The translations under genes were made by a program, and so were the position numbers. Below the pieces are notes generated by a model, which was not told the origin of the DNA, ran no database searches, and saw only the letters and a list, made by a program, of their open reading frames with translations. Positions 27,457 to 37,388 of a DNA stretch of 64,000 nucleotides are shown here, piece after piece. Source of the stretch: SHVO01 sp964576515 (GTDB lineage Bacteria; Pseudomonadota; Alphaproteobacteria; Rhodospirillales; Rhodospirillaceae); assembly GCA_964576515.1 (NCBI GenBank), contig CAZNUW010000003.1, positions 327,775 through 391,774 of the forward strand, written 5' to 3'. The stretch's first letter is position 1. Each line of letters opens with the position of its first letter.

Positions 27457-28599
27457 TTATTTCACAGGCGCATTCGGGATGAATTTCTGCACGCGGCGAC
27501 CGCCGGCCTCGCCCGTGAAGATGTTGCCCTTGCCGTCCACCGTGATGACATGCAGCCGCAGGAATTCGCCCGCATAGGGCCCCTGACGGCCGAAACTGGT
27601 CACCGCCTCGCCGTTGTCGCGTCGCACGAGGCGGACGTTCTCGAAATTCCCATCGACCAGGATCAGATAGCTTTGCTGCTTATCCGGCCAGATCGCCATG
27701 TCGGCGACGCGGCCCGGGATGGACTGGTCCAGGTTCGGCACGTTGTACAGGAACTCCTTCACGAACTTTCCACTGCTCTCAAACACCTGGATGCGTTGGT
27801 TCTGACGATCGCACGCATAGACCAGGCCGTCGTTCGCGCGCACGACGCAGTGCACGGTTTCCATCTGATCGGCCTGGCCCGTTTTTGGATTGATCCCGGG
27901 TTTATCCTTATCCGTCGGCGGGAGACCGTAAGCGCCCCAGTGGCGTTTGAACGCCCCGGTCTTGGCGTCGAAAACGATGACGCGGTGATTGACGTAACCG
28001 TCGGCGATATAGGCTTCCTCGCCTTTCGCGTCGAAAACGATCTTCGGCGCCTTGGCGATTTGCGTCTTATCGAGGCTTCCCTTTGTCGGGCCGGGCTTAC
28101 CCAGTTGGAACAGGAACTTTCCGTCGCGGGTGAATTTGATGGCGTGTCCGTCGGCCTTCGCGCCGTCGGACTTTCCATCCGCGCCGCGCGGGCCATTGCC
28201 GTTACCCAAAATCCAAACGTTGCCTTGCGGATCGACGGTGACCCCGTGTTCGCTGGACGGCCAGTCATAACCCTCGCCGGGACCGCCCCAGGCCGCGACG
28301 ACTTTTCCATCGGGACTGAAGGCGATGACCGGCGGCGCGGGAACGCAACAGGGCGCCGCCGCCGGCGTACGCGCGGCTTTGGTTTCGCGCGCGGTCAAGG
28401 TGCGCGGGCGGTGAATCACCCACACATTGTCCTGCGCATCGACGGCAAGGCCGGAGATTTCCCCCAGCATCCAATTGTTGGGCAACGGCTGCGGCCAGAA
28501 CGGGTCGACTTTGAATTGCGGCGCCGCATCCGCGGCTGCGGCGGGCGCAACCGCGCCCATGGTCAAGGCGATGACGACAAACGATCGAAGGATATGCAT
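27457..28599 (-). CDS. Secreted NHL-repeat beta-propeller protein
   Basis: 380-residue periplasmic or secreted protein. A signal peptide (cleavage near AAA/DAAP, about residue 25) is followed by NHL-type propeller blades, for example EISGLAVDAQDNVWVIHRPR, EHGVTVDPQGNVWILGNG, EEAYIADGYVNHRVIVFD and LVYACDRQNQRIQVFESSGK. Propellers of this kind occur in peptidyl-alpha-hydroxyglycine lyases and in many uncharacterised secreted proteins; no catalytic residues were identified. GGGAGGGAAG precedes the ATG. It is followed and preceded by strong terminators, so it is probably a single-gene unit. Confidence 0.82.
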   Translation of the reverse strand: MHILRSFVVIALTMGAVAPAAAADAAPQFKVDPFWPQPLPNNWMLGEISGLAVDAQDNVWVIHRPRTLTARETKAARTPAAAPCCVPAPPVIAFSPDGKVVAAWGGPGEGYDWPSSEHGVTVDPQGNVWILGNGNGPRGADGKSDGAKADGHAIKFTRDGKFLFQLGKPGPTKGSLDKTQIAKAPKIVFDAKGEEAYIADGYVNHRVIVFDAKTGAFKRHWGAYGLPPTDKDKPGINPKTGQADQMETVHCVVRANDGLVYACDRQNQRIQVFESSGKFVKEFLYNVPNLDQSIPGRVADMAIWPDKQQSYLILVDGNFENVRLVRRDNGEAVTSFGRQGPYAGEFLRLHVITVDGKGNIFTGEAGGRRVQKFIPNAPVK

Positions 28600-28635
28600 G
28601 GCCGGCTTCCCTCCCCAGGGTACGAAAAATAACGG

Positions 28636-28667
28636 AAAAAAAAGGAGGGGCTTTTGGCCCCTCCTTT
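28636..28667 (-). terminator. Terminator downstream of the TonB receptor gene
   Basis: On the minus strand AAAGGAGGGGC pairs with GCCCCTCCTTT around a 5-base loop, followed by further T residues. Placed 18 bases after the TonB-dependent receptor stop codon. Confidence 0.92.
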
Positions 28668-28684
28668 CGTGGACACTGGCTGTC

Positions 28685-31552
28685 TTACATTCTGAAGCGC
28701 AGGCCGGCGCGGAACACACGGCCGAGCGCGTCGTAAACGCCTTGGTTGGTCGAGATGGTGCCGTAGGCGCTGCCCGCCGGGCCGCCCGGAACAATGACGG
28801 GATCCTTATTCGCGAGGTTCTTGACGTTCAAGAACGTCTCGATATCCAGTCCGTCGTCGGCGTAGCTCGAGAGTTTGTAAGCGACGTTGGCGTCGAAATA
28901 GAGCGCACCGGCCAGCCGGTTGTTGTTGATGGTGCGGTTGCTGGCGGTGGAGACCGGGCAACCCGTCGTACACTCGATGTTCGAGTTCAAGATGGTGCCG
29001 GCGCTGACGCCGCGACCCGTCAGGGTGAAGGTGAACGGATCGTTCGCATAGGTCGCCGAGACGCGATAGCTCCAGCTCGGCGTTTCGTCCCCGTCGTTCT
29101 GTCCGGCCGTATCGGTCGGCGCGACGATGCCGTCATCCTCATAGTTCTTGATGTAGTGAGAGGCCAGGAAACGCAGGGCGATGCTGCCGCCCATGTCCTC
29201 GTTGATGTCGGCCAAGTCGAAGCGGTAGCTGACGTCGAAGTCGACGCCGCGCGCTTCCTTGACAGCGAGGTTGAACGGCGAGATCGAGATGCGCGAGATG
29301 ATCGGCGCGCCGCCCGGGCTGGTGCCGCGGGTGATGGCCGCGCAGTACTGCTGGTTCCCCTCGAAGCAGAAATCGACGATGTTCTGCGCGGAGACCGTGC
29401 CGATGGCGCCCTTGATGTCGATATTGAAGTAATCGACGGACGCCTGCAGCCCGGGGATAAAGCTGGGCGACACCACGACGCCGAGGCCAAGAGTCTTAGC
29501 CTTTTCCGGATCGAGCGCCAGGTTGCCGGTGTTAAAGCCGGTGTACTGGATCGACGCGTTGCCGTTGAAGGGATCGATGACGGTGTTGGTGTTCGACGTG
29601 CCCGCCGCGAACAGTTCCTGCAGGTTCGGCGCGCGGATGTCGCGGGAGTAGGTGGCCCGGAACCGGATGTCGGAGACCGGCGACCAGGTTGAACCCACCT
29701 TGTAGGTGGTCACGAAGCCGGAGGTCGAGTAGTCGGTGAAGCGCACGGCCGCGTTCAAATCGAGCTGCTGCGCGATGAGCGGGATCACGGTTTCGATGAA
29801 ACCTTCGGTCACATTGTACTTACCGAAGCTGGGCAGGAAGTTGCCCACGAACCATCCGGAACGATAGGCGGGATCGACCGCGCCGGTGACTTTCTCGATC
29901 CGGTGCTCGGCCCCGAAGGCGAGCGAAACGGGGCCCGCCCACAGGTCGAACGGCTCGCCGGAGATCGAGAACGCCCCAACATCTTGGGCGAAGCGCTGAT
30001 TGCGATACGGATCGTCGATGAGATAGTCGAGCGCGGCCTGGCTGTTCACGCCGGTGCCCATGCGGTTGAACGGCACGCACGACGGATCGTCGTTCGTGGC
30101 GCTGGCGTCGGCGTTGATGCGGCAGACGATGGTGCCGTTGGGGCCGCGGATAGCGTCCGACGCGGCCGCAAGACGCGCGTTGTTGGTGATGTCCACCACG
30201 CTTTCATGGGTGCGGGTAATGCCCTTCTGATAGTAGGCGTCCCACGTCCAGGTGGTGTCCATCGCCTCGGTGTCGCCGTTGAGGCCGACCACATAACGCG
30301 TGGTGTAGCGGCGGTTGTCGGTGCGGCGCAGCGGCAGATCGCCGTTCATGCTGCCCATATTGAACTGCGTGATGCCGCGTGCGACGAGCTGCGTACGGAC
30401 CGCTTCCGGGATGAAGGCGTTATCCGCGCGGATGATGATGTTGGCCTGATTGAACTGATAGCCCACCACCCCGTCAGAGTCGGTGTAATTCCAGGAGAAC
30501 TGGGCGAACGCCTCGACGTTATCGGTGATGTCGTACCCGACGCGCGTAAACACACCCTCGCGGTGTTCCTCGGGGTCCAGCGCTTGGACGTTGTTGAACT
30601 GATTGGATTTCCAATCGCCGCCGATCATCCAGGGGTCGCGGCGCGCTGAGCCGTAGTTAAATTGATAAGGCGCGCCACCGGGTCCAAAGGCCGTGCCGGC
30701 CAGAGCCGTGTTGGTGATGATGCCGCCGATGGTCGCCTGGCTAAGAGCCGCGCCGCAGACATTAAGGCGTTCCGGCGCCCCGTTGTTCGCGGTATGAGCG
30801 GGATTGATAATCTGATAGCAGCCCTGATTGTTCCAGTCGCGGTTGGACGGGACCTCCTTGATGCCGCTACGGTCGGCGATCTCGCCGCTAAAGATGATGT
30901 GCCCGCGATCATTGGCGAACGGCGTTCCGCCCGCGAGCGAGACCTTCCAGTTTCCGCCGTCCCCATAGGTCGTCAGACCGCCTTCGACCGAGGCTTTGAG
31001 GCCGGTGAAATCCTTATCGAGGATGAAGTTGACCACGCCGGACACGGCGTCGGAACCGTAGGCCGCTGATGCGCCGCCCGTGACCACGTCCACGCGCTCG
31101 ACCAGCATCTGCGGGAAGTTGTTCACGTCCACGATGCTGTTGAGGGTCGAGGGAACCGAACGCTGACCGTCGACGAGCACGAGCGTGCGGTTCGATCCAA
31201 GGGCGCGCAGGTTGATGCTGTTGACCCCGGCGGTGCCGGAGCTCGCGCTGGTGGACGAGCCTTGCGGCGACGTTGAGTTGGACACCGACGGAAGATCGTT
31301 GACGAAGTCGGCGAGGTTTTCCGCCGGAGACTGGAGCAGTTCTTCGATACCGACGACCGTGAGCGGCGTCGGCGCCTGATAACCGTCGCGCACGACGCGC
31401 GTACCGGTCACAACGATTTCATCAACGGCGGCGGCCTGTGGTTGCGCCTGTGCAAAGACCGGCGTCGCGGCGGTGGACATCAAAAGGGCCGTCGCACTCG
31501 CCGTCGATACGAGAACGCGGCGGCGTGTCGTCATCTTAGAACCTGTCAGCAT
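28685..31552 (-). CDS. TonB-dependent outer membrane receptor
   Basis: 955-residue outer membrane transporter. A signal peptide (cleavage near VFA/QAQP) is followed by a TonB box-like VDEIVVTGTRV, the plug domain (DLPSVSNSTSPQG, LRALGSNRTLVLVDGQR, VDVVTGGASAAYGSDAVSGV) and a long 22-strand beta barrel ending with the aromatic-type FRAGLRFRM. The substrate is not evident. A strong GAGGGGGAG precedes the ATG. The order with the genes upstream suggests export or uptake linked to the neighbouring secreted proteins, but a terminator search found none immediately before it. Large TonB receptors like this are typical of Caulobacterales, sphingomonads and Micropepsales. Confidence 0.95.
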   Translation of the reverse strand: MLTGSKMTTRRRVLVSTASATALLMSTAATPVFAQAQPQAAAVDEIVVTGTRVVRDGYQAPTPLTVVGIEELLQSPAENLADFVNDLPSVSNSTSPQGSSTSASSGTAGVNSINLRALGSNRTLVLVDGQRSVPSTLNSIVDVNNFPQMLVERVDVVTGGASAAYGSDAVSGVVNFILDKDFTGLKASVEGGLTTYGDGGNWKVSLAGGTPFANDRGHIIFSGEIADRSGIKEVPSNRDWNNQGCYQIINPAHTANNGAPERLNVCGAALSQATIGGIITNTALAGTAFGPGGAPYQFNYGSARRDPWMIGGDWKSNQFNNVQALDPEEHREGVFTRVGYDITDNVEAFAQFSWNYTDSDGVVGYQFNQANIIIRADNAFIPEAVRTQLVARGITQFNMGSMNGDLPLRRTDNRRYTTRYVVGLNGDTEAMDTTWTWDAYYQKGITRTHESVVDITNNARLAAASDAIRGPNGTIVCRINADASATNDDPSCVPFNRMGTGVNSQAALDYLIDDPYRNQRFAQDVGAFSISGEPFDLWAGPVSLAFGAEHRIEKVTGAVDPAYRSGWFVGNFLPSFGKYNVTEGFIETVIPLIAQQLDLNAAVRFTDYSTSGFVTTYKVGSTWSPVSDIRFRATYSRDIRAPNLQELFAAGTSNTNTVIDPFNGNASIQYTGFNTGNLALDPEKAKTLGLGVVVSPSFIPGLQASVDYFNIDIKGAIGTVSAQNIVDFCFEGNQQYCAAITRGTSPGGAPIISRISISPFNLAVKEARGVDFDVSYRFDLADINEDMGGSIALRFLASHYIKNYEDDGIVAPTDTAGQNDGDETPSWSYRVSATYANDPFTFTLTGRGVSAGTILNSNIECTTGCPVSTASNRTINNNRLAGALYFDANVAYKLSSYADDGLDIETFLNVKNLANKDPVIVPGGPAGSAYGTISTNQGVYDALGRVFRAGLRFRM

Positions 31553-31765
31553 AACTCCCCCTCATTTTGGTAATGAAAACCAAGCGACCTTGACGCGCGC
31601 CCAACCCCGTTACGGGAGCGCGACCGGCCAGTATCCTAGTGCAAACAGACGCCCTGGCGGCTTCGATGTTGGCTCATGTGCCCCGGACTCCGTCTTTTCG
31701 CGCGAAGCGTTGCCGGACGGACACAAAGCGTTAACATCCCTTCCCCCCGGCTGGTTCAGAAAAAC

Positions 31766-33151
31766 TTACGGATGCGCGATGGCCCACACCAGCGTCGCGA
31801 CGCCGTCCATGGGCGTGCCGACGTTAACGATCTTTTTCGGGTCGAACGAAAGTTCCATGTCGTAGGTGTCGTGACCCAGCATGTCGCCGGGCTTCTTGTC
31901 GCCGGCGAAGGTGTAAAGCGCGTAGCCCATATAGGCCCACTGCTTCTTCCCGTCGTCGCGCGTATAGACGGTCCAGTAGCCCTGCGACTGCGCATCGTCC
32001 GGCGCGAGGTACGGGGCCCACTGATCGCATTTGTCGCCGCAGCGCGACTTCACGCCGATATCGCGGCCGACGGCCGGACGATGCGGCTGGCCGCGATGCA
32101 GGCTGTGCCCGCCGCCCGACTGATAGATGTGACCGTCGCGCTTATAGAGCGTCTGGCCGGTGGAGGTGGCCCATACGTAACCCTGACCCAGGGTCGGCTG
32201 CACCTTCACGCCGTCGGGCAGGAAGTGACGCTGCACGGTGGCCACCTTCCAGCGCGCGTCGGCGCCCATCCCGTAAGCGTCGCCGTACTTCTGATCGTCG
32301 TCGTAGGTGTAAAGGCCTTTCCCCTTATACGCCCATTGGGAGGTGCCGTCGTTGCGCGCGATGATCGAGAAATCGCCGATGGGGAAACCGATCGCCGGGG
32401 CGGGCAGCGGCGCCCAGCCGGTGGCGGACAATTTCTGCTCGTCCTTCGCGTTGCCGTCGAACACATAGAGCGTGTGACGGCGATGATCGACAAGACCCAG
32501 CGCCGAGGATTCCAGAATTTCTTCGATCTGCACGCCGTTCGGCACCGCGCCGAACTGCTCGCGCGCCGGAACCAACAGGGCGGGCGTCCAGTTCTCCGGC
32601 ATCGGCTTATCCTTGCCGCCCGCGCGGCTGCCCGAGCCACGGATCCCGCCGCCGACCATTTTGCCCGAACCGTCCATGCGGCGGGCGCCGAAACGCGCGG
32701 CGCTGTTACCGGCCACCGAGCCCGGATCGACGTCCTCTATATATGTGTAAAGCGGGCGGCCCTGCAGCGCCCACTGCTTCGTGCCGTCATCGCGATTGAT
32801 GATGGTCCAGTCGCCGAACGCGGCGACGCCGGCCAGCGGCGCGACAGGCTTGAACTGCGCCGTGCATTCGCCCGCGCAGTTCGACTTGCCCGGCGCATCG
32901 AGTTTGTAGGTGTAGATGGTCATGCCGCGCAGATCGGTGTAGGCGACCTCGTCGCGATAGACCACCGAAGCGGTTTCCTTGCCGAGATCCCATCCCTGGC
33001 CACGGCCGAGCGCCTGCAGCGTGATGCCGGGCGGCGTGCTGTAAACCGCTTGTTTGGCCGCGGTCCGCTCGGCGGCCTGCGCCGACAGACCCGCAAGCGC
33101 GGCCCCCGCCGTCAACGCCGCAAGCCGGATCGCATTCTTATACTGACTCAT
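31766..33151 (-). CDS. Secreted protein with COG4315-type repeats
   Basis: 461-residue secreted protein: signal peptide cleaved near SAQA/AERT, then about four copies of the secreted repeat family of unknown function (PF03640). Recognisable copies are GDWTIINRDDGTKQWALQGR, FSIIARNDGTSQWAYKGKGL and WTVYTRDDGKKQWAYMGYAL, each followed by LYTY or LYTF and an acidic turn. A pair of cysteines lies in SNCAGECTAQF and CGDKCDQW. No enzymatic motif is seen. It is 24 bases downstream of the DUF1552 gene and likely co-transcribed. Confidence 0.82.
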   Translation of the reverse strand: MSQYKNAIRLAALTAGAALAGLSAQAAERTAAKQAVYSTPPGITLQALGRGQGWDLGKETASVVYRDEVAYTDLRGMTIYTYKLDAPGKSNCAGECTAQFKPVAPLAGVAAFGDWTIINRDDGTKQWALQGRPLYTYIEDVDPGSVAGNSAARFGARRMDGSGKMVGGGIRGSGSRAGGKDKPMPENWTPALLVPAREQFGAVPNGVQIEEILESSALGLVDHRRHTLYVFDGNAKDEQKLSATGWAPLPAPAIGFPIGDFSIIARNDGTSQWAYKGKGLYTYDDDQKYGDAYGMGADARWKVATVQRHFLPDGVKVQPTLGQGYVWATSTGQTLYKRDGHIYQSGGGHSLHRGQPHRPAVGRDIGVKSRCGDKCDQWAPYLAPDDAQSQGYWTVYTRDDGKKQWAYMGYALYTFAGDKKPGDMLGHDTYDMELSFDPKKIVNVGTPMDGVATLVWAIAHP

Positions 33152-33174
33152 AACCGCTCTCCCTCATTCCCCGG

Positions 33175-34500
33175 TTAGGCCAAAATCTCGGTCACAGGTT
33201 TTGTCGTCTGGTTCGAAAGCGCGCCCCAAGTGCTGACCGGCACGCCGAAGCCCTGCATCACCGTCAGTCCCATGCGCGTCGCCGGATCGCCCGAGAACGG
33301 CAAGTGCAGGCCCGTCTTGAAGCGTCCACCGGCGTTGCCCACGGTGATCACGGGCAGGTTGTCCATCGTATGCGTGCGCGCGTACCCATGGTCCGTCTGC
33401 CACAGGATCAACGTGCGATCGAGCACGCTGCCGGCGCCTTCCTTCTGGTTCTCCAGCGTGTGAACGAAGTTCGCGAACACATCGTTGGCCCACAGGATGA
33501 ACCACGTCACTTCCTTCTGATACCCGAGCGTTTCGTCGATCGGCTCTTCGTGGGTATAGCCGTGCCACTGATTGGTCGACCCCGGTTTGCGCGACCCTTG
33601 GGTGTTCATCAGGACATTGAACACGCGCGTCTGGCCGCAGGCCGCTGCGTGCGCGAGCAGAGTCGAGAAAATCTTGGTGTTGGCCGAGACCTGTTCGACT
33701 TCCTCGCCGGGTTCGATTTCCTGCGCGGCGTTCGGCGTGCTGCACGCCGGCAACGGCGCGGGTTTTTCCAGCTTCATCGCCAGTTGGTTTTCGATCTGGC
33801 GCACGGACGTGAAATATTCGTCCAGGCGCGCGCGGTCGGCGGCGCCGAGCTTGTTCATGATCTGTTGGCGCTGCTCGGCGACGGCCGACAGCACGCTTTG
33901 CTTCGCCATGACCTTTGCATCGGGTTTGAATTCGCTGGCGTTGGGATCCTGGAATTCCGGTCCGAAGATGCGTTTGTACAGCGAGTCCGGCGACACTTCC
34001 GACGGATTGACGCCCGCGCCCGCGCGCTTGGAATAGCTTTGGCGGCTGCCGGTCAGCGAGACCTCGATGGAGCGGAAACGCGTGCGCGTCCCGATAACGT
34101 CGGCGATAACGCTGTCCACCGACGGACCGCTTTCACGGCCGATGGGAATGGCGCCGAGGGTCGCGATCTGCGCGCCGGTGCGATGCGTCTCCACCGGACG
34201 GCCGTCGAGGAAATAGTTCGCGCCGCTGATCAGGTTCATGCGGTGGCGGAACGGATCGAACGCCTTGAGCTCGATATTGTTCGTATAACCCGCGCCGACC
34301 TTTTCAGGGATCCAGCGGCCGGGATTGAAACCGAGATACTGGAACCATGTGCCGAATACATTCGGAAGCGCCTGGCCGGTCTGGGCGAGCGCGGTGCCGT
34401 TCGTGTTCAGGAAACAGTCCAGAAACGGCAGGCCGACCGTGACGGCGGCGCCGGCCAATGTCCCTTTGAGGACGTTTCTGCGGCTTGCAAGGTTGGTCAT
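33175..34500 (-). CDS. DUF1552 family protein, Tat-exported
   Basis: 441-residue protein. The N-terminus SRRNVLKGTLAGAAVTVGLP is a twin-arginine signal. The body matches DUF1552, a family often found beside DUF1592 proteins in planctomycetes and some proteobacteria; hallmarks are SGANYF, SVDSVIAD, and the C-terminal LWQTDHGYARTHTMDNLPV, reminiscent of alkaline-phosphatase-fold sulfatase relatives. AGGAGAAAG precedes the ATG. It sits 32 bases after the DUF1592-type lipoprotein gene. The function is not known. Confidence 0.85.
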   Translation of the reverse strand: MTNLASRRNVLKGTLAGAAVTVGLPFLDCFLNTNGTALAQTGQALPNVFGTWFQYLGFNPGRWIPEKVGAGYTNNIELKAFDPFRHRMNLISGANYFLDGRPVETHRTGAQIATLGAIPIGRESGPSVDSVIADVIGTRTRFRSIEVSLTGSRQSYSKRAGAGVNPSEVSPDSLYKRIFGPEFQDPNASEFKPDAKVMAKQSVLSAVAEQRQQIMNKLGAADRARLDEYFTSVRQIENQLAMKLEKPAPLPACSTPNAAQEIEPGEEVEQVSANTKIFSTLLAHAAACGQTRVFNVLMNTQGSRKPGSTNQWHGYTHEEPIDETLGYQKEVTWFILWANDVFANFVHTLENQKEGAGSVLDRTLILWQTDHGYARTHTMDNLPVITVGNAGGRFKTGLHLPFSGDPATRMGLTVMQGFGVPVSTWGALSNQTTKPVTEILA

Positions 34501-34532
34501 CGTCTTTCTCCTGCGCTTAAGCGTCGCACGGG

Positions 34533-36245
34533 TTATTCGGCGGACGCAGTCTGCGTCGCAAGCGGCGCAGTGCGGTAAAACTCGGGGCTCGTCGCGATCG
34601 TCTTCATCAAGTCGGGCACGATGTATCCACCCGCGGCGAAGCCGGTCTTCAGCTCGGCGATCCACGGCGTTTCGCCTTTCGCGGGCTTGCGCTGCAAGGC
34701 GTAGGCGCTCAGGCGGTCGACGAGGCACGCGGGCACGGACGCGTTGGTCCGGAGCGCGGCGCCCAGCTCGGCGGGCGTGGTGAAGGGCTTGCCGTCGAGA
34801 CTGCCGCTGGCGTCGATCTTCTCGCCGTTTTCTTCCGTGCGGTAAGCGCCTGAGCCGTCGAAGTTCTCGAGCGCAAGGCCCATGGGGTCGGTGATCTTAT
34901 GGCAGCCCGCGCACACCGGGTTTTGCACATGCGCGGAGATGCGCGCGCGCGCCGTCTTGTAGATGTTGGTGTCGTTCACCAGCGTGAAGTCGACGTTGGC
35001 GGGGGGTGCCGGCACCTTCTGGCACAACAGGACCTCACGAATCGCCTTGCCGCGCGTGGTGGCCGAGCTGCGGTTCGCGGGCGAATGCAGCGCCGAAAAA
35101 CTCGCATGGGTGAGGATGCCGCCGCGCGGATCGTCGGCCGCGAACTCATACGGTTGCCACGGATCGATCGCGCCGTTCGGACGGTCGTTGACCACCGGCA
35201 CACGATAGATCGCGCCCAAGGACGGCGTCAGGAACGTCTTCTTGGTGGTGAAGATGTCGCGGTAGTCGCCGCGATTGGTCACCAGAAGATCGACCAGCGT
35301 GCGCATCGTCTGTTCCTGCGCGTCGCGGGCTTCCTGACGGCTGAACATCGGATAGATCAGGTTGTCTTTGCGCAGCCCTTCAAAATCGTCGAAGTGGAAC
35401 ATGTCGGCGAAGAAGGCGCGCACGCCCGCTTCAAGCCGGGGGCTGTCCATCATGCGCGCGACCTGCCGCTCCAGCCCCTTGGCCGTATTGAGTTCGCCTT
35501 TCTGCGCGGCGTTCAGAAGCTGGATATCGGGACCGGCGTTCCACAGGAAGAAGCTGAGCTTGCTCGCCTTGGAATAGGCGTCTAATTCCAATTGGCCGTC
35601 GGCGGTTTTCATCACCGCCGGCGCGCGGAACAGGAACTGCGGCGAGGACAGCATCGCCGACAGGCTCATAGCGAGACCTTCGTAGAAGTTCGTCGTCTGG
35701 CGCGCGGCGACATTGGCCGCGGACACATAGGCGGTCACCTCGCCGTCGGTCATCGGACGCCGGAACAACATGCGCCCCACAGGGCCGAGAAAGGCTTTCG
35801 CACAAGCGTCGTCCGGCGCGGTCTCCGCCGCCGGCTTGCACGGAATCATCATCGCGCGGTTCTTTTTATCCAAAACAACCTGCGCCGCGATGTTGTCGGC
35901 CATGGTGTCGTACTGTTCCATGCCCGCGGGCGTCACGCCCACGCTGGCCGAGCCGATCGCGAGCAGGCCTTCGATGCGCATATCCGGCTCGAAACGCCCG
36001 CCGAGATCGATGGTTGGACCGAAGATGTCAGACACGGTCGCGCGGTATTGCGCCGGCGTGAGGCGCGGCGCGGCGGCCGGCGACGGCACAAAATCCGCGG
36101 CGACGCTTGACGATGCGGCCGGCGACGCACTGGACACGGTATCCGTCGCGGGTGCGCAGGACGCGAGCACCGCGGCGACGCAACTCGCGGACAGGGCGTT
36201 CAAGAGGGAGCGTTTCGTCACGTTCATTGCAAACATTTCCGTCAT
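34533..36245 (-). CDS. DUF1592/DUF1588/DUF1585-type lipoprotein with a c-type haem motif
   Basis: 570-residue envelope protein. The N-terminal signal ends in a lipobox (VLASC, cysteine near residue 29). The order seen is a DUF1587/1595-like helix bundle (LTPAQYRATVSDIFG), the DUF1592 core (SKASKLSFFLWNAGPD), DUF1588 with CAGCHKITDPMGLALENFD, and a DUF1585 C-terminus (LVDRLSAYALQRKPAKGE). CAGCH is a CXXCH haem attachment site, which the ccm system in this window could serve. It overlaps no neighbour but lies between two secreted-protein genes, 9 and 32 bases away, in one operon. Three in-frame ATGs begin the gene; the first is used here. Confidence 0.85.
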   Translation of the reverse strand: MTEMFAMNVTKRSLLNALSASCVAAVLASCAPATDTVSSASPAASSSVAADFVPSPAAAPRLTPAQYRATVSDIFGPTIDLGGRFEPDMRIEGLLAIGSASVGVTPAGMEQYDTMADNIAAQVVLDKKNRAMMIPCKPAAETAPDDACAKAFLGPVGRMLFRRPMTDGEVTAYVSAANVAARQTTNFYEGLAMSLSAMLSSPQFLFRAPAVMKTADGQLELDAYSKASKLSFFLWNAGPDIQLLNAAQKGELNTAKGLERQVARMMDSPRLEAGVRAFFADMFHFDDFEGLRKDNLIYPMFSRQEARDAQEQTMRTLVDLLVTNRGDYRDIFTTKKTFLTPSLGAIYRVPVVNDRPNGAIDPWQPYEFAADDPRGGILTHASFSALHSPANRSSATTRGKAIREVLLCQKVPAPPANVDFTLVNDTNIYKTARARISAHVQNPVCAGCHKITDPMGLALENFDGSGAYRTEENGEKIDASGSLDGKPFTTPAELGAALRTNASVPACLVDRLSAYALQRKPAKGETPWIAELKTGFAAGGYIVPDLMKTIATSPEFYRTAPLATQTASAE

Positions 36246-36254
36246 GCGTTCCAG

Positions 36255-37388
36255 CTATTTCACTTCGGCGCTCTGATAGCGCTGTTGCGGCGCGTCCACC
36301 ACGAACGCCGGCACCGCGGTGATGCGGTACGCCGTCGAGATCGACATGTTCTGACCCGTGACCGGGTCCGGATCGGCGTCGGCCGCCTTCTTCATCGCCC
36401 AGTACAAACCGGGCCGGTCGCCGACGATGCCGTTATGCGAGAAGGCGAAATAGATTTCGGTCCACGGCTGATAACCGCCGAGCAAGCCATCCAGCGTGTC
36501 GCCCTTCAGCATGGCGAGCCGCATGTGGGTGTTCTTGAGATTGAGGACGGGCGAGGACAGCGCGTTCCACAAGATGCTGAGCGGCTTGTGCTCGGTGATG
36601 GTCAGGACGCCGTCCTTGATTTCACCCTTGAATTCGTTGTGCGAGCGGGGGTCCGGATCGACGCGGTAGGTCATGAAATGACGCGGGCTGCCGTCGAGGT
36701 TCGACTTCAGGTATTCCAGCGCGCGTGTGAGGCGCAAGGTGACCGGCCCGTCCTTGTCGAGATCCTCACCCGAAATCGTAAGGAGCCATGCGGGCTGGGA
36801 ATCCTTCAACTGCACCCAGATCCATTCGCCGTAAGCCGAGGGCGCATCCCAGCTGCCGCGGAAATTCTGGTTGCAGCCGATGGCGCGGGACAACATGTGA
36901 TCGACGCCCTTCTCACCCGAGCGCGGATCGGTGAAGGACGTCTCGCCGTCCTTGCCGTCGAGATTGAAGCCGTAGCCGACCTTCGAGGTCATGAGCTTGA
37001 GGCCCGGATCCTGCGTCGCTTCGGGGTGCGTATAGGCGTTCACCTGCTGGCCGTCGATCACGGCGCGGGCGTTCACGATGGCGTTGATGCGTTCCTCGCC
37101 CTCGCCGCCTTTGGCCCATTCGGCCATCATCGCCTTCACTTCGTCGGGCTTGTAGCCCAGCTTCTCGAGGATGACGGCGTTCTGGCCGGCCTGATCGTCC
37201 GGGTTCACGCCGCCCGGGCAGTCGCCGTCGCGCGAATTGAACTGCTGCGAGAAATAGCTGACCACATAACTGCGCGATTCCACCGCGTTGGCCGCGCCGG
37301 CCTGCGCCACCAAAGCGGCGCCCGCCGCCCCGGCCGCAAATGCCAACCGCGCCGCCGTCAACCGGCAGGGAAACGTTCTGAACTCCAC
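36255..37388 (-). CDS. Secreted protein of unknown function in the DUF1552/DUF1592 operon
   Basis: About 377 residues. I do not recognise the family. A signal peptide (hydrophobic AARLAFAAGAAGAALVAQAG, cleavage near ANA/VES) begins the product. The mature part has two cysteines (DGDCPGG and IGCNQN) that could form a disulfide and many Trp and Asp residues. The start is a GTG with GGAGG five bases before it. It is the first gene of the block with the DUF1592-type lipoprotein nine bases downstream, so it probably shares its function. Confidence 0.65.
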   Translation of the reverse strand: MEFRTFPCRLTAARLAFAAGAAGAALVAQAGAANAVESRSYVVSYFSQQFNSRDGDCPGGVNPDDQAGQNAVILEKLGYKPDEVKAMMAEWAKGGEGEERINAIVNARAVIDGQQVNAYTHPEATQDPGLKLMTSKVGYGFNLDGKDGETSFTDPRSGEKGVDHMLSRAIGCNQNFRGSWDAPSAYGEWIWVQLKDSQPAWLLTISGEDLDKDGPVTLRLTRALEYLKSNLDGSPRHFMTYRVDPDPRSHNEFKGEIKDGVLTITEHKPLSILWNALSSPVLNLKNTHMRLAMLKGDTLDGLLGGYQPWTEIYFAFSHNGIVGDRPGLYWAMKKAADADPDPVTGQNMSISTAYRITAVPAFVVDAPQQRYQSAEVK

